NCBI GenBank assembly: GCA_002336815.1
Contig: DDEU01000015.1
Location: forward strand, 1-59,537
Length of the DNA: 59,537 nt
Origin: Chitinophagaceae bacterium UBA1946
Lineage (GTDB): Bacteria > Bacteroidota > Bacteroidia > Chitinophagales > Chitinophagaceae
Reading direction: 5' to 3'
Shown here: positions 16,939 to 26,886 of the stretch, piece after piece
How positions within the stretch are numbered: the stretch's first letter is position 1
Layout of the letters: every line of letters starts with the position of its first letter
Notes under the pieces: generated by a model
Databases searched by the model: none
What the model was told of the DNA's origin: nothing
What the model saw: the letters and a program-made list of their open reading frames with translations, nothing else
Made by a program: the position numbers and the translations under genes

Positions 16939-18468
16939 TCACCTGCTAATCACTATCCTGCTAACTACAGGATGATCGCTGTTAAAGATTGTTACAAAAT
17001 AAACACCCGGTGCAATGTTGCTGGTATTGAACTGCTGCACAAGACTTGTGAGGCTCGCTTTGATCAGTATCTTTCCATGCACATCAGATAACGTCATCTG
17101 CACAGGTGCCTGACGGGCCATCAGTTCATTATACCCGGATCGTTCAATTACAAATTGGTTTACTGCCGGGTTCGGGTATACGCTGAAAGTTTTGCCGGCA
17201 TCATCAACGGCTTCATCCTCAATTGCATTCAATCCAGGGCGTTCCTCTGCAATGTTAATGCTGTAATCTTCCGCTTCGCCAAAACCGAATGCACCACAGG
17301 CTGCTGCATGTTTGTCAGACCGTACAGTCACACGCATTTTCTTTGTGCCTGCTGTTGTACCAGCAGGTACCCTCACGTAGAATTTGGTTTTTACATTGGT
17401 TGGATAAGTGGGCGCAAATACCATTTCACCTGCGTCAGCAAAATCTCCATCAGCATTCCAGTCTACATATACAGTAATGTACAGGCCTGTATGGTCGGCC
17501 AAATTGTAAGCAGGAGTAATGCTAAGCCCGATCAGTTTACCCGGTGCACTGGTTACGGTAAAGTTTGAATAGTCAGCATACCCGCTGAAACCACTGCTGT
17601 GATCAAATCCATAACAGGCAGCAACATTACCGATAAAGCCCTTGTTACCGTTGTCAGCGCCTGCTGTGCAATAAAGAACGCTGCAGTCAGCCGGGATGCC
17701 GCTTTCCACTCTCACAGGCCCGTTTAACAGTACCGCAGTATTGCCTAAACTGCTGTAGTCCATTACGCTGTCGCCTGCAGATTCATCTAACCTGTAGTAA
17801 TTGATAAGATGTTGAAACAAAGCGTCCGTATTGGTGAGCCTGCGGCACATCCTTTCCTTTATCTGTGCTTCACTTAAAGCAATTCCCCATATCCTTATCT
17901 CATCCACGCTTCCCTGGTAATGGCCGTAAGCACCACCGCCAAACTCTGAATCCGCTACAAACACTTTCAACCGGTGGCTCGTAAGCCCGGTTTTTACCTT
18001 TACCCCGTTTACATACAGTTCAGGCTGACGATTGGTGTAAACGACTGCAATGTGCGTCCAGCCGATTATTATACCCGACCAGGCCAGTATCGGTGGCATA
18101 TAATAGTTACCATGTTCAAAAACGCAAACACCATTGTTGCCAACCGTTAAACCGGCAGAAGCATAGGTGTCAGCATTTCCAAAATATCCGCCATACGGGG
18201 GAAATATTAAATACCTGTTGCTGCCTCCATAAAAAGGCGAGCCTTCCGTGCTCCCGATATTCTGGTTGTAAACAGTGATCGCAGCAGTGGGATTCACCCA
18301 GGCTTCAATGGTAAAATTATTGTACACAGTGGTTTGCTGGTTAACCGATAGCATGGCGTCGTCAACACCATCAAAGCGTAGTGCATTTCCGCCATTGCTA
18401 CCGGGTGTTTGAGCAGATACTGCTATCAAACAAACCAGTCCTGTTAAAATAGTAATTACTCTTTTCAT
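16939..18468 (-). CDS. T9SS-secreted LamG/GEVED protein
   Basis: 509 residues. The signal peptide is MKRVITILTGLVCLIAVSAQ. A concanavalin-like LamG fold spans about residues 30-230 (FTIEAWVNP, WTHIAVVYTNRQPELYVNG, GSVDEIRIWGIALSEAQI, all typical). A GEVED domain follows (VYVDWNADGDFADAGEM ... GFGEAEDYSI, about residues 290-405), then a T9SS type A sorting domain (FSVYPNPAVNQFVIE to the C-terminus). Such proteins are surface-bound or released and usually bind glycans or other surface ligands; no catalytic domain is present. It is single-gene with its own terminator. Confidence 0.9.
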   Translation of the reverse strand: MKRVITILTGLVCLIAVSAQTPGSNGGNALRFDGVDDAMLSVNQQTTVYNNFTIEAWVNPTAAITVYNQNIGSTEGSPFYGGSNRYLIFPPYGGYFGNADTYASAGLTVGNNGVCVFEHGNYYMPPILAWSGIIIGWTHIAVVYTNRQPELYVNGVKVKTGLTSHRLKVFVADSEFGGGAYGHYQGSVDEIRIWGIALSEAQIKERMCRRLTNTDALFQHLINYYRLDESAGDSVMDYSSLGNTAVLLNGPVRVESGIPADCSVLYCTAGADNGNKGFIGNVAACYGFDHSSGFSGYADYSNFTVTSAPGKLIGLSITPAYNLADHTGLYITVYVDWNADGDFADAGEMVFAPTYPTNVKTKFYVRVPAGTTAGTKKMRVTVRSDKHAAACGAFGFGEAEDYSINIAEERPGLNAIEDEAVDDAGKTFSVYPNPAVNQFVIERSGYNELMARQAPVQMTLSDVHGKILIKASLTSLVQQFNTSNIAPGVYFVTIFNSDHPVVSRIVISR

Positions 18469-18698
18469 AAAATCATTTTTTATTGCATCATGGATTGATT
18501 AAAAATTACCATGACAAAGATGGTACGCCAGCAGCAAAGCGTTAATGACGGCTATTGTAAAAAACATGATAATAGTCAACCTGGCAGCGGCAGCACCTGC
18601 GAAAAATCAGTACCATTTTAAGCACCGCATGTAAGCAATAATGCTGAACTTAGCTAAAGCTGCGTTCCTCCACGCAGGCTGGAAAATTGTAATCAACA

Positions 18699-19274
18699 AT
18701 GAGCGTTCACCTGCTGCTGACCAATATAGCCAAACACATCACACTCACAGAAGAGGAACAAACACTCTTCTGTAGCATGCTGGAGGTAAAAACCCTGGAG
18801 CCGGGTGATTTTTTATTGCGGGAGGGAACTGTTTGCAGGCATACCAGTTTTATCAGCAGGGGTTGTTTAAAAACATACCAGCTCGATGAGAACGGGTTTG
18901 AACACATTGTTGATTTTTTGATAGAAGAATGGTGGGCGGATGACCTCTATAGTTTTTTTACCGGTACGGCTGCTACCTGCAACATCCGGGCAATAGAACA
19001 TACAGAACTGCTGCAGATCAGTAAAACAGACCTGGAAAACCTGTATCAAACCATTCCAAAGTTTGAGCGTTTCTTCAGGATACTTTTCCAATATGCTTAC
19101 ATCGCACAAAAACAGCAGATCAATTTAATGTTGTCTGCCACCGCAGAAGAAAGGTATAGCTCCTTTCTCAAAAAGAAGCCCTATGCCATTAAAAGATTTT
19201 CTCAAAAAGACATTGCTGCTTATCTTGGTATCACGCCGCAGTTCTTTAGCAGCATGAAGAAAAAACTTGGATGA
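18699..19274 (+). CDS. Crp/Fnr-family transcriptional regulator
   Basis: 191 residues. The N-terminal cNMP-binding-like beta-roll (about residues 25-115: LEPGDFLLREGTVCRHTSFI ... GCLKTYQ) is followed by a long dimerisation helix and a short C-terminal helix-turn-helix (FSQKDIAAYLGITPQFFSSM, residues 168-187). This is the common Bacteroidota subgroup that lacks the Arg/Ser phosphate-binding residues of true CRP and has no Fe-S cysteines, so its effector is unknown. The M24 peptidase gene starts 65 bases downstream on the same strand and is a candidate operon partner. Confidence 0.9.
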   Translation: MSVHLLLTNIAKHITLTEEEQTLFCSMLEVKTLEPGDFLLREGTVCRHTSFISRGCLKTYQLDENGFEHIVDFLIEEWWADDLYSFFTGTAATCNIRAIEHTELLQISKTDLENLYQTIPKFERFFRILFQYAYIAQKQQINLMLSATAEERYSSFLKKKPYAIKRFSQKDIAAYLGITPQFFSSMKKKLG

Positions 19275-19339
19275 CTTAATGTAGATTAACTTTTACTACT
19301 GCCGGATTTCTTTTTTTTACCTGGATTAAATCAATTGAT

Positions 19340-20008
19340 ATGACCAGGACAAAATTATTGCAGGCTGAAAAGCTCACGCTCCAGTTGTTTGAAGCAGTTG
19401 AAAAAAGTAACTTGATCGTTGCCGGCAAAACCGAATCACAACTTTGCCTGGAAGTGTGCGATATGGCATCCCGTCAGTTTGGAATCAATGAACACTGGCA
19501 TAAAAAAATTGTAAGGGCTGGCAAAAACAGCACTTGTATTTATCCTGACAACCCGCCTGATGAAACAATACAAAACAATGATACTGTCATCCTCGACTTC
19601 GGTCCTGTTGTGGAAGGTTACGAAGCCGATCTTGGCCGCACGTATATTCCGGGAGATAACGCCCGCCTATTAAAGATGAAGCAGGATGTGGAAAAAGCCT
19701 GGTATCAAACACAGGAATGGTATCACCGGCAAAACTCTTTAAAAGCCTCCACCCTGTTTCAATACGTTGTTGGCAAAGCCGGTGAATTCGGCTGGAGCTT
19801 TGGGGGAGAAATTGCCGGCCATATCGTTGGCAAATATCCGCACGAACAACCGGCTGATCCTGCAAGCCTGGAACTGGATATTCATCCCTCCAACCACAAC
19901 GATATGTTTTTAACCGATGCCAATGGTGAGCCAAGGCACTGGATACTGGAGCTCCTGTTCATTGACGAACAAAGCCAGCGGGGTGCTTATTTTGAACAAT
20001 TACTTTAA
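19340..20008 (+). CDS. M24-family metallopeptidase homologue (pita-bread fold)
   Basis: 222 residues, a minimal catalytic domain without the N-terminal domain of aminopeptidase P. The family's metal ligands appear conserved: Asp in VILDFGP, Asp in EADLGRTY, His in GEIAGHIVG and Glu in ILELLFIDE, with a last Gln/Glu expected near the C-terminus (EQSQRGAYFEQ). The start MTRTKLLQAEKLT is the usual helix of this clade. M24 enzymes remove N-terminal Met or Xaa-Pro residues, or cleave C-N bonds of small molecules such as creatine. The small size and HWHKK motif point to the Xaa-Pro-like subgroup in which function is untested. Confidence 0.83.
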   Translation: MTRTKLLQAEKLTLQLFEAVEKSNLIVAGKTESQLCLEVCDMASRQFGINEHWHKKIVRAGKNSTCIYPDNPPDETIQNNDTVILDFGPVVEGYEADLGRTYIPGDNARLLKMKQDVEKAWYQTQEWYHRQNSLKASTLFQYVVGKAGEFGWSFGGEIAGHIVGKYPHEQPADPASLELDIHPSNHNDMFLTDANGEPRHWILELLFIDEQSQRGAYFEQLL

Positions 20009-20036
20009 CCCTCCCGGCAGCCTGCAACCACAAAAC

Positions 20037-21263
20037 CTATTCTTCATAGGTAATAAAAATTTTAATGGCCTTACCCATTACCGAACCGCTTTGCACATTT
20101 GAGAGTACACCCACAGCGATGGATGCGCCTGAACCACCACCGTTGGGATCGGTGTTTACTGTGTACACAAAGCCGGCATTGGGCGAATGGGGAAGTATAT
20201 CGTAGCCTGCGGCATCGACCAGTACGCTGATGGATAAAATTTTATCCCTGTTAAGTCCATGTGGTATAAACACAAAACCATTGGCTGCTGCCGGTGTATT
20301 GTAACCCGTTATTTTTTTTGTTTTGATCCTTGGGGCACCATCAGTACTTTCCCCCAATCTTACATATCCGTTGATATCCGTATTGCCGTTTTTATAAACT
20401 ACCATTGCGTTATGGCGGTTTGCTAAATTCAATCCGTTACCGAGATACAATAAGGGATCTGCGGCAGACCAACTCACTGTATTGGAAACGCCCACGCTGT
20501 CATTAAACCGGCCAAGGGCAAGCGATGCGTAAGCAAATGCGGTGGAATTTTCACCGGCGGCCATCGAGGCCACTCCCCTGGCGGTAGTATTGGTTCCCAT
20601 TGCGGTGGAATAAGTGCCGGCCGCATCAGTACTGTTTCCCATTGCTGTTGAAACGTAACCTGAGGCCACACTACTATATCCCATCGCCGTAGCAATAGCC
20701 CCTGAAGCGTTCGTTTGGTTGCCAAAAGCAGTAGAATTTACAGCATCAGCAATCGCCCTGTCGCCCAGGGCGGTGGAATTTTGACCTGATGCCGTTACTC
20801 CATAGCCGATCGCAGTTGACCACACCCCTGATGCAGTTGCGTTATAACCGATTGCTGTAGACCAATTGCCCGCTGCCGTGGAGCTGGTACCAGTAGCAAA
20901 TGCAACTGCACCTGTTGCTTTTGTACTGCTGCCCATTGCTGTGGAAGACACACCTGAAGCAGTAGTGCTCACACCTGAAGCAAAACTTCCCAATCCAATC
21001 TTTGTTGTATTCCAGGCAGTATCCAGCACTTCACCTACCCTGAATGCTGCTTTTTGAGGCAGCCACATCATTCTTGCACCGGTTCCCGAAACCGGCACGG
21101 AAAAAGACGCCGGCGCTATTTCCACATAGGGAGCAGAAAAGATCACGTTACTATCGGTTACGTGTAACCTTGCTATAGGGCTGATGGTACCAATACCTAT
21201 GTTTTGTGCTTTAGCTCCGCTGACGGCGATTAACAGTACCAGGAATGTAAATGAATATTTCAT
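20037..21263 (-). CDS. secreted YadA-head (Hep_Hag) repeat protein
   Basis: 408 residues. The signal peptide is MKYSFTFLVLLIAVSGAKAQ, followed by the common 'NIGIGTISPIARLHV' start of Bacteroidota fibre proteins. Residues 95-250 contain about a dozen 14-residue left-handed beta-roll repeats of the form A-(S/T)-G-xx-S-T-A-(M/I/L)-G (GVWSTAIGYGVTASG and similar), as in YadA-type trimeric adhesin heads. A C-terminal beta-rich domain (KILSISVLVDAAGYDILP ... AIKIFITYEE) of about 100 residues follows. There is no T9SS sorting domain, YadA anchor or S74 chaperone, so attachment to the surface is unexplained. Probably a trimeric adhesin or fibre. Confidence 0.83.
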   Translation of the reverse strand: MKYSFTFLVLLIAVSGAKAQNIGIGTISPIARLHVTDSNVIFSAPYVEIAPASFSVPVSGTGARMMWLPQKAAFRVGEVLDTAWNTTKIGLGSFASGVSTTASGVSSTAMGSSTKATGAVAFATGTSSTAAGNWSTAIGYNATASGVWSTAIGYGVTASGQNSTALGDRAIADAVNSTAFGNQTNASGAIATAMGYSSVASGYVSTAMGNSTDAAGTYSTAMGTNTTARGVASMAAGENSTAFAYASLALGRFNDSVGVSNTVSWSAADPLLYLGNGLNLANRHNAMVVYKNGNTDINGYVRLGESTDGAPRIKTKKITGYNTPAAANGFVFIPHGLNRDKILSISVLVDAAGYDILPHSPNAGFVYTVNTDPNGGGSGASIAVGVLSNVQSGSVMGKAIKIFITYEE

Positions 21264-21533
21264 GCTGCTGATTTTATTCAGTCAAAATAGAAAGAATTAT
21301 TGTTTTTTACAAATGCAGGCAGATGCAGGTATTTTTCGGCTGGGCCGCCTGTTAATTATTCCAGGAATGGCAGCTGATATTAAATTCTGTTAACTGGCAC
21401 TATCTCAATAAATTTTCGCTTTTTTTTCAACAATGCTCCACCGTAACGGCTGTGCGCCAGTTTATTGTAATAATAATTTTTTGTAATTCAACGTTATGAA
21501 GTAATGCAATAACCAGCAGCCCCCAACAAACCC

Positions 21534-24500
21534 ATGAACATTCTAAATTTTTCCAGTAAAGCCAGCCAGCTTTTATGCGGCACAATAGTGCTGTTGCTGC
21601 TAACAACTACCCGGGTAAATGCACAGGGTTTTATTGCAGCTTCCACTTTTTTAGGAGGCAATGGCTCGGAACAACAAGCCCAGATGTACGTTGACAATGG
21701 CTTTACATACATTGTTGGGCAAACTTTTTTAGGTTCAGGGATCAACTCATTTCCAAGAACAGTAGGTGGCGCCGCCAGCGGACAATGGGACATGACGGTC
21801 ACTAAACTGGATAGCAGCGGGAACATAGTATGGAGCCGCTTTCTCGGCGGCAGTAATGTTGAATATTGCTCCAGGATAATGGTAAGCAATGGATCTCTTT
21901 TTATTGTTGGCAACACTACCTCTGCCGACTACCCCGTTACAGATGGAAGTACCTTTTCCGGCGTTGTAAACAACGGCTTTTTTACAAGGCTGAATGCCAA
22001 TACCGGTGATATTCAGTTTTCAACTTTATACGGGCAGGGTTCGGCGTATGACCTTGATGTTACAGACGGATATTTGTACGTGGTGGGCTACAAATACATC
22101 AATGCACTGCAGGCGAATGATGTACTGATCGTTAAATACGATGTGGTTACATCAGCCCTCATTTATAACAAAACCTATGGTGGAAGCGGGACAGATGCAT
22201 ACCAGAATCAATTCTATGGTAAAAATTTCAAAGTGATCAACAACGACCTTTTTATAGCCTTTAACACTTTTAGCACCAATTTTCCGGTAACAGATGGTAG
22301 TAGCAGAAAAGGCCCTGAAGACATGGTATATGCTAAAATAAATGCAGCAACCGGCAATATCATCTTTGCAACTTATTTTGGCGGCACCAGTTCGGGGATC
22401 GATTTCCTGGTAGATTTAAGGGTTGACAATAATGGCGTGTATATCTTCGGTACTACAGAAGATAACGATTTCCCTGTAACGGATGGCAGCGTATATGGTG
22501 GCGCACCGGATGACGCCTTCTTGATAAAATTCAATGCAGCAAGCAACCAGGTAATGTACAGCAAATACATTGGTGGTGACCAGTTTGATGAAGGCATGAC
22601 GATGGAAGTACAGAACAATGTTGTTTACCTGCTCACCAATTCCAATTCATTCAGCAATTTCCCCATTACAACCGGTTATGCATTTGCACAGGGTGGTGGC
22701 GACCTTGCTGTTACCAAACTTGATGGCAGCACGGGTAAGGTTACCTGGTCAACCTTTATCACTGCCAGCAGTTCCGCTGAGCAGGGCATACAGATGAAAG
22801 TGGTGAACGGCGAAATCTATCTTACTGCCATCACCTACTCGAATAACTACCCCGTAACCAACGGTTCCGTACGAACTGGCGGTGGGGGCAGCGATGAAAC
22901 AGTGCTCACCAAAATAGGCACCAACAACAATATCTGTTATTCAACTTTTTTGGGAAGCAGTGGTACTGATTACCCGGTTGGTATTTTTGTAGAAGGAGAT
23001 TATGCTTACATTTCTGGGTTAACAGCTTCGGCTTCTTTCCCTGTTACCAATTCAACTTCCAGGTCGGGTGGCTACGATTATTACTGGACCAAATTCAACC
23101 TCAACCCCACCATTACCCCAGGACCAGACAACGTAAGCCCGGCTACACAAACTGCTTGTAAAAATGGATTGGCAACGCCTTTAACTGCGCCGGCAATCAC
23201 TTTTCCTTCCAGCAGCATGCCGCTCCTTTACAGGTCAGGTGTTCCCAATACACAAAATCCCATTGACCTCCGTTACCAGTGGCAAACAGGTAACCCTTTA
23301 AGTGGTGTATGGACGAATATTCCGGGAGCAGTAGAATTAACTTATTCACCGCAGGTTGGATTGACCGATCAATACTACCGGAGAAATACCTACGCATCTC
23401 TCTGTTCCAATACAATACCTGTGAGTACCAGCAGTGTTGCTGAAGTGTTGGTAAATGCCAATACTGCCCCTACCGTAAATGCTGGCGGTGTTATAAATAC
23501 CTGTGCCGGTGTACCTGTTACGCTCGGGGGCGCTCCCACTGCGACAGCAAATGGAGGCTCAAGCATCGTAAGCTACGCATGGACACCATCGGCTGCTGTT
23601 TTTACACCTTCTGCTGCTGTGGCCAACCCATCGGTAACACCGGCATCAACTACCATCTACACGTTGAGGGTAACGGATAATAATGGCTGTGCACAGATCG
23701 CACAGGCCCTGGTAAATGCTTACAGTGCAAATGCCGGCCCGGATGTGAGCAGTTGCAACAGCCAGGTGGTAAGGATCGGCACAGCGCCGATCGCAGGTTT
23801 GCCTGGCGTTGCGTACAGCTGGTCCTCAGTGGCCGGTGATCCTGTATCCACTTTAAGCTGCACAAGTTGTGCCCAGGCAGATGTAAGCGGCTTAACGCAG
23901 GTTTCCACCTTCCGGCTTACACTAACGGTGCCGGTTACCAGCGGGGGAACCTGCACCAGTACAGATGATGTAGTGGTGAGTCCTGTAGCAGGACCGGTAA
24001 GCAGTTTCGGTGCACCGGATGTTACCATTTGTTCAGGCGGATCCTCTTCAATCGGGAATGCTGCCGAACCAGGATTTACCTATACCTGGTCTCCGGGGAA
24101 CTATCTTTCGGCCAATACCACTACGCCCACAACCTTTCAACCGGGCAACTTTGACCAGTTCAACCCCAACCCATTCATCTACTATCTTACTGCTGCTAAA
24201 AACGGCTGCATCTTTGTTGATTCAGTATATGCTTATGTATTAAAAGCCGATGCCGGCTTAGACGGATGCGGCCCAAAAATGGTAGGCATACCTAATCCAA
24301 CACCATCCATCAATGCAACTTATTCCTGGACGAAGATCACTGCCGGGGCAGGTACCAGTAATTTTACAGGTGCTACCAATCTTCCGCAGGTGCCGGTAAG
24401 CGCATGCACGGTGGCTACCGTTTTCGAGCTAACAGTATCTTATAACGGCACTAAATGTACAGACCAGGTTACTATTTCTCCCTGCGGCTGTGTAAATCCC

Positions 24501-26771
24501 GATATAAAAATCAAGGCGCCAAATGGTTGTGCCAGTTACAGTATCAACGCAGGCGATGTAGTATTAACAGCATCTGCTGCTGCCCCATCGGTCTTTACAT
24601 GGAGCACTACCGGCGGTGTTACATTGTCAGCTTACAGCGGTGTATCCGTTTCGCTTACCAACAATGCCAGTGGTGACGTTACAGTAACGGCCACCAGTAC
24701 ACTAGATCCTTCTTCTGCCTGTACATACACGATCCCTGTAAATGGACCGGCATGGAGCTTACCAACTTTTAAAGCATTCGATACCACCATTTGCCCGTTA
24801 ACGCCGGTCAACATAGGCCAGGCGCCGGTTGCAGGATACAGCTATGCATGGGATGGCCTGGCATCAAGCCTGTCTCCTAACAGCACTGTTTCCAATCCTG
24901 TGGCAACTGTTAACAGCACGGCCAGCTTTACGGTACTGGTAACAGATATTGGTTCCGGCTGTATTTTTAGAGATACTGCTACCTTAACTGTGATCGGGTT
25001 TCCACCGAATATTGCAGGAAACGCCGTCAGTTTTTGTGGTGTTTCTACCAGCGTGCAACTGGGTCTGCCTGCTATCCCGGGAATAACATACATATGGACG
25101 CCGGCAACAACCTATGCGCCTAACAATACGGCAGCCAATCCAACCGTTACCGTGGCCACCACCACAAAATTCTTTGTTACTGCCACCAATACGATCACCG
25201 GTTGCAACAAAACAGACAGTGTGCTGATCGCAGTGAAACCGCCTGTGGCACCATTCAGTTTCAGCGACCAATCATATTGCCCCGCCGTGGTGGGAAGTAT
25301 TCCATTACCGGCAGGTCCTGCAGCGATGTCTGCTTACAGTTGGTCACCTGCAACACTGGTAATTTCTCCAGCCAGCAACGGCCCCGTGGCAACCACTTTA
25401 GCTGCACGGCCACAAACAGCCACCACCTATACACTAACGGTAACCAATGCCAGCGGATGTACGGGCAGCGGAACGGTTAATTTCATACCGTCCACCACTG
25501 TTCCGGATGCAGGTTCCAACAGGGTGATCTGCAAGAACTCCACCACGCAGATAGGGGGTACTGCAGAAGCTGGCGCCACATATGCATGGTCTGGACCGGC
25601 AGCAGTAAACCTGAGTTCCACCGCCATTTCAAACCCGGTATTTACTCCAACGGCCAACGGATCATTCCTGTTCACGGTAACCAAAACAAATGCGTCCGGC
25701 TGTATTACTACGGCACAGGTAACAGTCGTGGTTGTTGACTTTACACTTTCAGCAATCACCTCTCCAACCGTATGTGAGAACACCTGCATACAGATCGGCA
25801 CGTTCACTCAACCTGGTGTACAGTATTTCTGGAGTCCTTCCACCGGCTTGAGCAATTCCGGCATTTCAAATCCCATGGCATGTGTCACTACTACCAGTAT
25901 GGCCTATACGCTTACAGCAATCGGGGTAAATGGCTGCGTAGCTTCCCAAACCGTAATTGTTGGTGTAAATCCAACCCCGGCTCCCACTGTTTCCATTCCT
26001 GCGCTTAATACCTGTTTAGGATCTTCTACCAATAGTTTCCAGCCGACGGTGTCGCCTGCAGGTTCTTATAATTTTTTATGGAGTCCCGCTAATGGCACAC
26101 TCAGCAGCATCTACGATCAATACCCGTCTGTTACCCCTGTAAAACTAGGCACAAGCACATACACGCTCAATGTTTCCAATACCGTAACGGGCTGTGCATC
26201 CAATGCCAGGGCTACACTCAATACCTTTTATTGCAATGTGCTGAGCATTCCTGTACGACTAAAAGCTACCCTGCTGGAAAGTGATGTAACCATTCAGTGG
26301 AATATACAAACGCAGGCAAGCCTGCAATACTATGAGGTAGAACGCAGCACAGACGGTGTACACTACTTCGTAATAGAAAAAATACCGGTGGCCCGTGTAA
26401 AACTGTATACCATCTATGATCATGCCCCGGAAGAAGGATTTAATTTTTATCGGTTAAAATTTACGGATATCGAAGGACGGTATGGCTACAGTGGTATTGA
26501 AAAGGTTCACCTGGCAAAAATAACTTCGCTAACGCTGTATCCGAATCCTGCAGGACAGTACATCAATCTTGCAGTGACCGGCAACATGGTGAACAAACCG
26601 GCGCAGCTAATGCTGATAGCCGCAGATGGAAGAATTGTGTTGCAGAAAAGGATCGGCCTGCTCAACAGGACAGAGCGGTTGGAGATCAGCAATGTTTTAT
26701 CCGGAAAATATTACCTGCGCATTGCGTCTGCAGGCAGCGTAACGATCAAAGAAATTACGGTTATAAAATAG
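21534..26771 (+). CDS. giant T9SS-secreted SBBP/PKD-domain protein, 1745 aa
   Basis: The signal peptide lies within the first 32 residues (LLCGTIVLLLLTTTRVNAQ). Residues about 35-540 are SBBP-type beta-propeller repeats (GGSNVEYCSRIMVSNGSLFI; WSTFITASSSAEQ; ends in FPVTDGS or FPVTNGS), likely one large propeller. Residues about 560-1600 are roughly ten Ig/PKD-like domains, each with a Cys pair and the signature 'SPA.....NP.V.P..TTTYTLTVT...GC'. Residues 1663-1745 are a T9SS type A sorting domain (LTLYPNPAGQYINLA). The product is a very large adhesin-like surface protein. It stands alone; the 270 bases upstream are AT-rich and presumably its promoter. Confidence 0.9.
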   Translation: MNILNFSSKASQLLCGTIVLLLLTTTRVNAQGFIAASTFLGGNGSEQQAQMYVDNGFTYIVGQTFLGSGINSFPRTVGGAASGQWDMTVTKLDSSGNIVWSRFLGGSNVEYCSRIMVSNGSLFIVGNTTSADYPVTDGSTFSGVVNNGFFTRLNANTGDIQFSTLYGQGSAYDLDVTDGYLYVVGYKYINALQANDVLIVKYDVVTSALIYNKTYGGSGTDAYQNQFYGKNFKVINNDLFIAFNTFSTNFPVTDGSSRKGPEDMVYAKINAATGNIIFATYFGGTSSGIDFLVDLRVDNNGVYIFGTTEDNDFPVTDGSVYGGAPDDAFLIKFNAASNQVMYSKYIGGDQFDEGMTMEVQNNVVYLLTNSNSFSNFPITTGYAFAQGGGDLAVTKLDGSTGKVTWSTFITASSSAEQGIQMKVVNGEIYLTAITYSNNYPVTNGSVRTGGGGSDETVLTKIGTNNNICYSTFLGSSGTDYPVGIFVEGDYAYISGLTASASFPVTNSTSRSGGYDYYWTKFNLNPTITPGPDNVSPATQTACKNGLATPLTAPAITFPSSSMPLLYRSGVPNTQNPIDLRYQWQTGNPLSGVWTNIPGAVELTYSPQVGLTDQYYRRNTYASLCSNTIPVSTSSVAEVLVNANTAPTVNAGGVINTCAGVPVTLGGAPTATANGGSSIVSYAWTPSAAVFTPSAAVANPSVTPASTTIYTLRVTDNNGCAQIAQALVNAYSANAGPDVSSCNSQVVRIGTAPIAGLPGVAYSWSSVAGDPVSTLSCTSCAQADVSGLTQVSTFRLTLTVPVTSGGTCTSTDDVVVSPVAGPVSSFGAPDVTICSGGSSSIGNAAEPGFTYTWSPGNYLSANTTTPTTFQPGNFDQFNPNPFIYYLTAAKNGCIFVDSVYAYVLKADAGLDGCGPKMVGIPNPTPSINATYSWTKITAGAGTSNFTGATNLPQVPVSACTVATVFELTVSYNGTKCTDQVTISPCGCVNPDIKIKAPNGCASYSINAGDVVLTASAAAPSVFTWSTTGGVTLSAYSGVSVSLTNNASGDVTVTATSTLDPSSACTYTIPVNGPAWSLPTFKAFDTTICPLTPVNIGQAPVAGYSYAWDGLASSLSPNSTVSNPVATVNSTASFTVLVTDIGSGCIFRDTATLTVIGFPPNIAGNAVSFCGVSTSVQLGLPAIPGITYIWTPATTYAPNNTAANPTVTVATTTKFFVTATNTITGCNKTDSVLIAVKPPVAPFSFSDQSYCPAVVGSIPLPAGPAAMSAYSWSPATLVISPASNGPVATTLAARPQTATTYTLTVTNASGCTGSGTVNFIPSTTVPDAGSNRVICKNSTTQIGGTAEAGATYAWSGPAAVNLSSTAISNPVFTPTANGSFLFTVTKTNASGCITTAQVTVVVVDFTLSAITSPTVCENTCIQIGTFTQPGVQYFWSPSTGLSNSGISNPMACVTTTSMAYTLTAIGVNGCVASQTVIVGVNPTPAPTVSIPALNTCLGSSTNSFQPTVSPAGSYNFLWSPANGTLSSIYDQYPSVTPVKLGTSTYTLNVSNTVTGCASNARATLNTFYCNVLSIPVRLKATLLESDVTIQWNIQTQASLQYYEVERSTDGVHYFVIEKIPVARVKLYTIYDHAPEEGFNFYRLKFTDIEGRYGYSGIEKVHLAKITSLTLYPNPAGQYINLAVTGNMVNKPAQLMLIAADGRIVLQKRIGLLNRTERLEISNVLSGKYYLRIASAGSVTIKEITVIK

Positions 26772-26886
26772 CGCCTGTCCCAGTACTAAAAAAGTCTGAT
26801 TAAAGAATCATCCTGAAAAGACAGCTTTCTGCAGGTTCTGCAGAGAACAGCATCCAGGGATGATGACATAACTCCTTACTTATCTT